A program made the translations under genes and the position numbers. This document shows, piece by piece, positions 36,003-41,721 of a stretch of DNA of 41,721 nucleotides; the first letter of the stretch is position 1; each line of letters opens with the position of its first letter. A model generated the notes under the pieces. The model was given only the letters and a program-made list of their open reading frames with translations. It did not search any database and had not been told where the DNA came from. Source of the DNA: Betaproteobacteria bacterium (GTDB lineage Bacteria; Pseudomonadota; Gammaproteobacteria; Burkholderiales; Burkholderiaceae); contig WRHV01000008.1 in assembly GCA_009783065.1 (NCBI GenBank), forward strand, positions 1 to 41,721. Reading direction: 5' to 3'.

Positions 36003-37133
36003 TTATTCCTGGTCTTGATCGGAAGTATTTTGACGCGGTTTTTTTATTAACAGCCAACGTGGCGCGTTAAAGTGGACGAGGCGGCGATAAAGCGTCACAT
36101 ACAAAATGATAAAAATGCCGACACATATCTGCAGGATCAACGTGTTTTGCCAGAAAAGCATAGCAGGGATAACCGAAGTCGAGCATAAAAACCAGAGATA
36201 AGGAGATGTCATCGCATTCCTGGCGGTTTTTTCTTTTGGAAGCTTGCTGCCGACAGCCCATCGTACCAGCCTTTTGTATACCAGTTGATGCAGATGCGCA
36301 GCATCTGGCATATCAGCTGCACTTCCTCGTAAAACAACGCGCCGATAGATAGAAAATATCGTTTCAAAGATGGGATAAATGAGAACCAATAGAGGAAACC
36401 ATGGCGATACAGTCTGATTTCGCGCGACCAATAGCACCGATAATTCCGCCAGGATAAATCCAATGAAATAAGCGCCTCCATCGCCAAGGAAAATAAGTCC
36501 TCTGGGATAATTCCAGACAAAAAAACCGAGGATAGCTCCTATCATGGCAAGCGATATTCTCCAGATAAGCGTATCACCTACCAAAAAACCAATATAACCC
36601 AACGCAGCAAGCATAAAAACGGAAACCATGCCGGAGAGACCATTGTAGCCGTCTATGATGTTGATGGCATTAGCAACACCGCCAACTGCAATCATCGTAA
36701 ATACCAAAGAGATCGGCCACCATGCGATTAACATATTCAACAGTGGAATATCCAGCCTGAATATGCCCGCACCCAAAAACCAAAACCCTAAGGCGGCAGC
36801 TATCATAGTTAAGCAAAGCCGGAGAAGTGAATGTACTTTCTTTGTGCAGTCTTCTACGATTCCTCCTAAAAAAGCCGGTAAGGAAGCCAATAGCAAAAGC
36901 GTAAATGACCATGTATCCGCATTACCGGATACCAATAAATAGCCAAGTAATACAATCATGGCGCACATAATGCCGATACCGCCCACTCTGGGAACAACCT
37001 GAGCATGAAATTTTTGTACGCCTGTCAAATCATGGTCGGCAGTATATTTGCCGTGCACGTTCTGAAATCTGACAATGAGCAAAGTCACAATCAAAGAGAC
37101 AAAAAATGACAGAGCAATATATTGCATCAGCAT
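36003..37133 (-). CDS. Polyprenyl-phosphate sugar-1-phosphate transferase (WecA-like)
   Basis: Integral membrane enzyme of the PNPT (MraY/WecA) family that starts a glycan by moving a sugar-1-phosphate from a UDP-sugar to undecaprenyl phosphate. About ten or eleven transmembrane segments. Motifs: FHAQVVPRVGGIGI, the acidic EDCTKK (Glu94-Asp95, where WecA has Asp-Asp), NIIDGYNGL (158-166), FLGDGG (215-220) and the cytoplasmic HLHQLVYKR. It lies downstream of rmlB-rmlA, implying a rhamnose-containing surface glycan. The sugar donor is unknown. Confidence 0.9.
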   Translation of the reverse strand: MLMQYIALSFFVSLIVTLLIVRFQNVHGKYTADHDLTGVQKFHAQVVPRVGGIGIMCAMIVLLGYLLVSGNADTWSFTLLLLASLPAFLGGIVEDCTKKVHSLLRLCLTMIAAALGFWFLGAGIFRLDIPLLNMLIAWWPISLVFTMIAVGGVANAINIIDGYNGLSGMVSVFMLAALGYIGFLVGDTLIWRISLAMIGAILGFFVWNYPRGLIFLGDGGAYFIGFILAELSVLLVARNQTVSPWFPLLVLIYPIFETIFSIYRRVVLRGSAADMPDAAHLHQLVYKRLVRWAVGSKLPKEKTARNAMTSPYLWFLCSTSVIPAMLFWQNTLILQICVGIFIILYVTLYRRLVHFNAPRWLLIKKPRQNTSDQDQE

Positions 37134-37241
37134 GATTTGGTAAAGAGAGTAATCATTTGATTCTCTGTTTTTTCATTTTGCGACCGTTTCTACGCAGACC
37201 TGGAATAGAAGACAGTTTGTTTTTTGATCCGGTAGATTATT

Positions 37242-38123
37242 TTACAGGCGTTCCTCTATCAACCTTAACAGATATCGTCCGTAACCGTTATTGACAAGTG
37301 GCTGAGCCAATTTCTCAAGATAAGCCGCATCAATCCAGCCCTGCCGGAATGCAATCTCTTCAGGACAGCAAACTTTCAATCCCTGTCTGTTTTGAATTGT
37401 TGCAATATACTGGCTTGCTTCAAGCAGGGAATCATGGGTTCCTGTATCCAGCCAGGCATATCCGCGTCCCATTACCTCGACTTTCAATTTTTCCTGATTC
37501 AGGTAAAGGCGATTTAAATCAGTTATCTCCAATTCGCCACGAGCGGATGGTTTCAGGTTTTTAGCCAGTTCAACAACCTGTCTATCATAAAAATACAGTC
37601 CGGTAACAGCATAATTTGATTTTGGCTTCTCCGGTTTTTCTTCCAGTGACAGTGCCACGCCATCCCGATCAAATTCCACTACCCCATAACGATGTGGATC
37701 ATTGACGTGATAGGCAAATACCGTTGCGCCATCCGTATAGGCCATTGCGCTACCCAGCATATCGGGCAAATCATGTCCGTAGAAAATATTATCCCCCAGT
37801 ATCAAAGCGGATAAATCGTTTCCAATAAAAGAATCACCCAAAATGAATGCCTGGGCCAACCCGTCAGGTGAGGGTTGCACCACATACTGTAGATTTAGTC
37901 CCCACCGTTCTCCGGAGCCGAATAACTGCTCAAAACGCGGCGTATCCTGCGGCGTCGAAATAATCAGAATATCTCTTATACCAGCCATCATCAGTACGGA
38001 TAGCGGATAATAAATCATCGGTTTGTCAAAAACCGGCAAAAGCTGCTTGCTGATGGCAAGTGTTGCAGGAGCCAATCGCGTGCCGGCGCCGCCGGCCAAA
38101 ATAATACCTTTACGTCTCATCAT
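37242..38123 (-). CDS. rfbA: Glucose-1-phosphate thymidylyltransferase
   Basis: Makes dTDP-glucose, first step to dTDP-rhamnose. The nucleotide loop [30 protein letters not shown] and DLNRLYL motifs are clear. From the ATG at 38123 the protein is 293 residues, as in homologues, which begin close to [10 protein letters not shown] longer frame starts at an ATG at 38174 that overlaps the rmlB stop as ATGA; this would add 17 unusual residues but fits translational coupling, so the start is open. Follows rmlB. Confidence 0.95.
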   Translation of the reverse strand: MMRRKGIILAGGAGTRLAPATLAISKQLLPVFDKPMIYYPLSVLMMAGIRDILIISTPQDTPRFEQLFGSGERWGLNLQYVVQPSPDGLAQAFILGDSFIGNDLSALILGDNIFYGHDLPDMLGSAMAYTDGATVFAYHVNDPHRYGVVEFDRDGVALSLEEKPEKPKSNYAVTGLYFYDRQVVELAKNLKPSARGELEITDLNRLYLNQEKLKVEVMGRGYAWLDTGTHDSLLEASQYIATIQNRQGLKVCCPEEIAFRQGWIDAAYLEKLAQPLVNNGYGRYLLRLIEERL

Positions 38124-38170
38124 ATTCAAAAAAGTCAGATTTGTCCGGTTCGATACCTGTCCGGCATTTC

Positions 38171-39229
38171 TCATGCATATTGTTTATCAATCCACTCGCG
38201 GTAGCTGCCGCTCACCACATTTTCTACCCAATCCTGGTTCGCAAGATACCATTCAACCGTCTTTCTGATTCCAGTCTCAAAAGTTTCTACAGGCTTCCAT
38301 CCCAGTTCGTGTTCCAGCTTTGCGGCATTAATGGCATAACGCCTGTCATGTCCCGGACGGTCTGTCACAAAAGTAATTTGTTCACCGTATGAAAGGCCAT
38401 CTGCTCGTGGCTTCAGTTCGTCCAGGATTGCGCAAAGTGTCTTTACCACTTCAATATTCGGTTTTTCATTAAAGCCGCCGACATTGTAAACTTCACCAAT
38501 TTTCCCTGCCTTTAGCACATGCCTGATTGCGCTACAATGGTCTTTCACATACAACCAGTCCCGGATCTGCATTCCATCGCCATATATCGGCAACGTTTTG
38601 CCAGCCAGTGCATGATGGATAATCAGTGGGATCAGTTTTTCCGGAAAATGATAAGGGCCGTAATTATTCGAACAGTTCGTCGTTAAAACCGGGAAGCCAT
38701 AAGTATGATGGTAGGCTCGCACCAGATGGTCGCTTGCCGCTTTGCTTGCGGAGTAAGGGCTGTTTGGCTCGTAGCGGTTCATTTCCGTAAAAGGCGGTGC
38801 CGCCGGTTCCAGCGAACCATATACCTCATCGGTTGAAACATGCAGAAACCGGAAAGCGGCTTTTTTCGCCTCATCCAACGTATCGAAATAATGCCGCGTT
38901 GCTTCCAGCAGCCGGAACGTCCCCACGATATTCGTCTGGATAAAATCTTCCGGGCCGTGGATGGAGCGGTCCACATGGCTTTCCGCTGCAAAATTAACCA
39001 CTGCACGGATACCGTGTTCCTTCAACAGTGCAGAAACCAGTTCAAAATCCCCAATGTCGCCTTGTACAAATGTGTGTCGGGCATCTCCGTCCAATGTTGA
39101 CAGGTTTTCGCGGTTTCCTGCATAAGTCAGCTTATCCAGGTTGATGACAGGTTCATCAGACAATGCCAGCCAATCCAGCACAAAGTTTGAGCCGATAAAT
39201 CCTGCACCGCCGGTTACAAGTATAGTCAT
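38171..39229 (-). CDS. rfbB: dTDP-glucose 4,6-dehydratase
   Basis: Second step to dTDP-rhamnose, an NAD-dependent extended SDR dehydratase. The Rossmann motif G7xxG10xxG13, the Thr133-Asp134-Glu135 dehydratase triad in STDEVYG, and Tyr159-xxx-Lys163 (YSASK) are all intact. The 352 residues match the family. It is the first gene of the rmlB-rmlA-transferase-Sel1 run and is preceded by a long AT-rich leader. Confidence 0.97.
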   Translation of the reverse strand: MTILVTGGAGFIGSNFVLDWLALSDEPVINLDKLTYAGNRENLSTLDGDARHTFVQGDIGDFELVSALLKEHGIRAVVNFAAESHVDRSIHGPEDFIQTNIVGTFRLLEATRHYFDTLDEAKKAAFRFLHVSTDEVYGSLEPAAPPFTEMNRYEPNSPYSASKAASDHLVRAYHHTYGFPVLTTNCSNNYGPYHFPEKLIPLIIHHALAGKTLPIYGDGMQIRDWLYVKDHCSAIRHVLKAGKIGEVYNVGGFNEKPNIEVVKTLCAILDELKPRADGLSYGEQITFVTDRPGHDRRYAINAAKLEHELGWKPVETFETGIRKTVEWYLANQDWVENVVSGSYREWIDKQYA

Positions 39230-39519
39230 GTCTTATGTAACTTAAAATCAGGGTAAAAATTTAAAAGAAAGATAACTAAAATAAGTCCAGACCACAATTG
39301 GTCTGTTTCGGTGATTAATGGTTAATTATTATATTATATTTTGATCAAACTCTACAGTTCTTTTTTGGAGAAATTACAAGAAAAAGACCATAAAATGTCT
39401 GTGATTTGAGTGTCCAGCCAGTTTTTGCAAAGTTTCGAAATATCTGGAAAGAAAATGACAATATCCATAAAATGTCTGGATTCAAATACTTTTGCATCAC
39501 TCTGGATGCCTATTAATAA
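39230..39519. promoter_or_regulatory. AT-rich divergent region between rmlB and glycosyltransferase
   Basis: A 290-nt intergenic region. On the minus strand two overlapping perfect TATAAT elements (39333-39338 and 39328-39333) could be the rmlB -10; no strong -35 is seen, and the leader would be about 95 nt. That leader contains a 7-bp inverted repeat CAGACCA/TGGTCTG at 39288-39305. The part nearer the glycosyltransferase has two exact 14-nt direct repeats. No gene is supported here. Confidence 0.4.
39388..39478 (+). repeat. Two exact 14-nt direct repeats
   Basis: CCATAAAATGTCTG occurs at 39388-39401 and again at 39465-39478, 77 nt apart start to start. The second copy ends 41 nt before the glycosyltransferase start. 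They may be regulator sites or traces of a duplicated or inserted sequence; they encode different frames, so they are not a protein repeat. Confidence 0.55.
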
Positions 39520-40443
39520 ATGACACCACAACATGTCGCTATCCTGCTTTGTACCTATAACGGCGAAAAATACATTCGTCAGCAAGTGGAATCCATCATT
39601 GCCCAGACCCACACAGATTGGTCGCTATGGGTTTCTGACGATGGATCAAAAGACAACACGCTTCATATCATCCAAGAATGCATGGAAAACCAGCCGCAGT
39701 CACTTCACATAAGACTCGGCCCTTCCATTGGATTTGCTCATAATTTCATGTCTCTTTTAAATTGTGAGGCAATACACGCTGATTATTTTGCCTTTTCAGA
39801 CCAGGACGATATCTGGCATTGCGACAAGATAGAGCGCGCGTTACGATGGCATGTCTCTGTTTCCGGAGAGATGCCAAACCTGTATGGGGGGAGGTCACAT
39901 CTGGTTGACGAAGCGGGTCAATCCATTGGTTATTCCCGGCGTTTTTCCAAAAAACCGTGTTTTTCCAATGCGCTGGTTCAAAGTATGGTGGGTGGCAACA
40001 CGATGGTGATGAACCAGAAGGCGCGGGATCTTCTTCGCGTCTACAAAGATGGAACCGATGTCGCTTTCCACGACTGGTGGGCATATATATTCATTACAGG
40101 AGCAGGCGGTAATTTTTATTTTGATCTCATTCCCTCTATCGATTACCGGCAGCATGGAGCAAATCTGGTCGGTTTAAAAAAGGGGGTGGCGGCAAGATTG
40201 CGGCGCTTTCATAAGTTGATGCAAGGTGAGTTTCGCGAATTGACAGAACAGCACGTATTGCTTTTGGAGCAGGTTAACGGCTTGTTAACAGCAGAAAACC
40301 AAACTGTTTTTGAATACTTTAAACAAGTCAGAAGCAGCGGTTTGATAAAACGATTGATCAGCGCGAAGAAAAGCCGGATCTTTCGGCAAACTTTTCTCGA
40401 AAATATGGGGTTGCTGGTCGCCATTTTGTTCAGAAAGATTTGA
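39520..40443 (+). CDS. Family 2 glycosyltransferase (rhamnosyltransferase-like)
   Basis: GT-A-fold sugar transferase of 307 residues, likely cytosolic or membrane-associated. The N-terminal VAILLCTYNGEKYIRQQVESI is typical of the RfbN/RgpB-like rhamnosyltransferase group; VSDDGSKDNT (Asp40-Asp41) and FSDQDDIW (93-98) are the nucleotide and metal motifs, and HDWWAY lies near the catalytic base region. Next to rmlA/B, rhamnose is a plausible donor but unproven. The ATG has no clear ribosome-binding site. Divergent from rmlB. Confidence 0.9.
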   Translation: MTPQHVAILLCTYNGEKYIRQQVESIIAQTHTDWSLWVSDDGSKDNTLHIIQECMENQPQSLHIRLGPSIGFAHNFMSLLNCEAIHADYFAFSDQDDIWHCDKIERALRWHVSVSGEMPNLYGGRSHLVDEAGQSIGYSRRFSKKPCFSNALVQSMVGGNTMVMNQKARDLLRVYKDGTDVAFHDWWAYIFITGAGGNFYFDLIPSIDYRQHGANLVGLKKGVAARLRRFHKLMQGEFRELTEQHVLLLEQVNGLLTAENQTVFEYFKQVRSSGLIKRLISAKKSRIFRQTFLENMGLLVAILFRKI

Positions 40444-40642
40444 AAAGCGCGTTTCTTTCTATTGGGAAGTGGCTAAAGCAGGATATTAAGACGGTGGACA
40501 AGCTGGGCAAGGTTTGAAAGCCACAATTCCAGCTCGTCTGTACTTGCCAGTTACACCGGATGATGAGCTTCAACCGAAGGCTGAAAAATCTGTCCTTGAT
40601 ACCATTTTGAAGCATTTTAGGAACGCTTTAAAATGGCGCTAA
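40440..40642 (+). pseudogene. Coding-like fragment in two frames, unidentified
   Basis: Two overlapping plus-strand frames read like protein: one from 40440 to TGA at 40515-40517 (includes FLSIGKWLKQDIKTVDKLGK), and one open from 40490 to TAA at 40640-40642 (includes ARLYLPVTPDDELQPKAEK and ILKHFRNALKWR). A single frameshift near 40490-40515 would join them. Neither has a good start codon. I do not recognise the family. Probably a decayed gene end in a rearranged glycan locus. Confidence 0.35.
40602..40636. repeat. Imperfect 12-bp inverted repeat
   Basis: CCATTTTGAAGC (40602-40613) faces GCTTTAAAATGG (40625-40636) around an 11-nt loop, one mismatch that is a G-U pair in RNA. There is no T-run, so it is not a typical terminator. 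It lies at the boundary between two gene relics and could be a remnant of a mobile-element end. Confidence 0.4.
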
Positions 40643-40666
40643 GAGCCAGATAAAATTTGAGTAAAA

Positions 40667-40984
40667 ATGGGAATCGAGCAGGGCGAAGTTTGGCCTAAAT
40701 TTTTATTCCACTGGCAGCAATCTATCTCAGCCATGTTCATGCCAGTGATTGCCACTGATGCTGGCGGTTGCGCGGAGGTGGTCGATGATCTACGCTATAT
40801 GGTTCCAGTGCGTGACGCCGATGCGCTGGCGGCGAAGATGGCGCAAATTGCGGCGATGACGCTTGCCGAACGCGAAACGTTAGGGGAGATCAACAGGTGG
40901 CGGGTGGCTCGCTTTGATTTGGAGAGCATATGCGACCGATGGGAAAAGATATATGCGGAGAAAGAAGGTGATATTCAGCGATAA
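40667..40984 (+). pseudogene. C-terminal fragment of a family 4 glycosyltransferase
   Basis: From about 40739 the translation is the end of a GT-B, family 4 glycosyltransferase: PVIATDAGGCAEVV, then VPVRDADALAAKM and a C-terminal FDLESICDRWEKIYAE. The catalytic N-terminal half and the donor-binding EAMA motif are missing; the 25 residues before PVIATD look unrelated. The ATG at 40667 gives an open frame of 105 residues, but such a product could not be an active enzyme. It appears more GC-rich than the flanking DNA. I read it as a truncated relic left by recombination. Confidence 0.7.
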
Positions 40985-41035
40985 TCCGCTCTGAACTGCT
41001 CCCTCATTAATAGTCGACGAATAAGCGCAATGGAT

Positions 41036-41721
41036 TCAATGCCGGATATCGAGAATCGACAGGATTTTCCGGTTGATTTTATTCACATCATAATGCTGCT
41101 CAGCTAATTCCCTGCTTTCTCTTCCCATGGATTCGATCAGGTCGGGTGATTTTATAAAACGTTCCATGGCTTTTACAAGCGCATCCGGTGAGCGGACGGG
41201 AACGATGAACCCATTTTTCCCGTCTATAACCGTATCCCGACATCCCGGAGAATTCGTTGTAATAACTGGCCGGCCCATTGCCATAGCTTCCTGTGTGCTT
41301 CTTGGCAATCCTTCTCTGTAATAGGAGGGAAGAACGAAAACACTGGATTGCCGAAGGTATGGTCTGACATCACTGACTTGCCTTGCCCAATCAACGATTT
41401 TTTCATTATGCCATTGAGAAAGCTCGGCTTCTTTAATGGAACCGGGGTTGGCATCGGTTCCTCCGACAAGCAGAAAACGCGTTTTTGGGTATGTTTCCCT
41501 GAGAATGCGTGCCGCATGGACAAAATCATAAATGCCTTTCTCACGAAGCATGCGCGCAATCAAAATAAATGTAACAGGTTCTTTGACTGCCGGAGTGTTC
41601 TGAAAAAAAGACAAATCAACTCCGATTCCGGAAATGAGCATTGTGCGCGAAGGATCAATCAGTTTCATCTTCATCAAATCGGTTTGATCGTCAGAATTCA
41701 GCAGGATGACCTTGTGATTTC
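41036..41721 (-). CDS. Family 4 glycosyltransferase, N-terminal part outside window
   Basis: C-terminal half of a GT-B retaining glycosyltransferase. Visible: GIGVDLSFF (domain linker), FILIARMLREKGI (first strand of the C domain), FLLVGGTDANPG, FVLPSYYREGLPRSTQEAMAMGRPVITT with the donor-binding Glu, and GKNGFIVP. The frame is open to the window edge, with a peptide (HKVILLNSDDQTDL) matching the end of the N-terminal domain, so the apparent start at 41677 (a TTG) is internal and the gene continues beyond 41721. Unlike the plus-strand relic beside it, this copy looks functional. Confidence 0.9.
   Translation of the reverse strand, partial: NHKVILLNSDDQTDLMKMKLIDPSRTMLISGIGVDLSFFQNTPAVKEPVTFILIARMLREKGIYDFVHAARILRETYPKTRFLLVGGTDANPGSIKEAELSQWHNEKIVDWARQVSDVRPYLRQSSVFVLPSYYREGLPRSTQEAMAMGRPVITTNSPGCRDTVIDGKNGFIVPVRSPDALVKAMERFIKSPDLIESMGRESRELAEQHYDVNKINRKILSILDIRH

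Noticed and set aside
39352..39612. 86-codon minus-strand open frame near the glycosyltransferase
   Set aside because: Its first half is antisense to the glycosyltransferase start and the rest covers the AT-rich repeat region; no recognisable domain. Kept only as non-coding region with repeats.
1..41721. CRISPR arrays, prophage, intact insertion sequences, tRNA or rRNA genes, defence islands
   Set aside because: I looked for regular repeats, integrase or transposase motifs and tRNA-like cloverleaf segments and saw none I could support.

Overview
The window looks like chromosomal housekeeping DNA from a betaproteobacterium, probably Burkholderiales and possibly near Oxalobacteraceae. The evidence is gene order and protein flavour: an mla lipid-transport cluster with mlaA embedded, then a YadGH-type ABC pair, then murA fused operon-style to hisGDCBHAFIE and a HIT gene. 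Base composition looks near 50% GC by eye; I did not compute it. The species call is inference.

Layout. (1) 1-1.4 kb: the 3' part of a DegQ/DegS-type periplasmic protease, convergent with a HIT-family gene across a perfect 12-bp palindrome. (2) 1.4-9.6 kb, minus strand: murA-hisG-hisD-hisC-hisB-hisH-hisA-hisF-hisI-hisE-HIT, with several ATGA overlaps indicating translational coupling. (3) 9.7-15.6 kb, minus strand: mlaF-mlaE-mlaD-mlaA-mlaC-mlaB followed by an ABC-2 exporter pair. (4) 15.7-19.5 kb: ettA, divergent from the potassium transporter kup. (5) 19.6-20.5 kb: an isolated rmlD. (6) 20.6-25.8 kb: a marR-controlled tripartite efflux operon (FUSC/AaeB-like permease, AaeX-like DUF1656 protein, HlyD-type adaptor, NodT-type outer-membrane lipoprotein). 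(7) 25.8-28.5 kb: rsmI divergent from yraN-diaA-dolP. (8) 28.6-33.8 kb: 5-formyl-THF cyclo-ligase divergent from a soluble lytic transglycosylase, then cca and a metallo-beta-lactamase-fold hydrolase. (9) 33.9-34.9 kb: lrgAB-like pair. (10) 35-41.7 kb: a surface-polysaccharide region with a Sel1-repeat protein, a WecA-like polyprenyl-phosphate sugar transferase, rmlA, rmlB, a family 2 glycosyltransferase, decayed glycosyltransferase fragments, and a family 4 glycosyltransferase running off the right edge.

Functional links. MurA, the lytic transglycosylase, LrgAB and the DegQ-type protease all bear on the cell envelope. Mla keeps phospholipid out of the outer leaflet of the outer membrane. RmlA/B/D with the polyprenyl-phosphate transferase and glycosyltransferases indicate a rhamnose-containing glycan; rmlC is not in the window.

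I found no CRISPR array, prophage, intact insertion sequence, tRNA or rRNA, and no convincing wholly new system. The most unusual material is a set of small anomalies: a MarR operator-like cluster of four half-sites, the Sel1 gene coupled to the polyprenyl-phosphate transferase, coding-like relics without genes, repeats upstream of the glycosyltransferase, and expected neighbours (tatABC, ibaG) that are missing.
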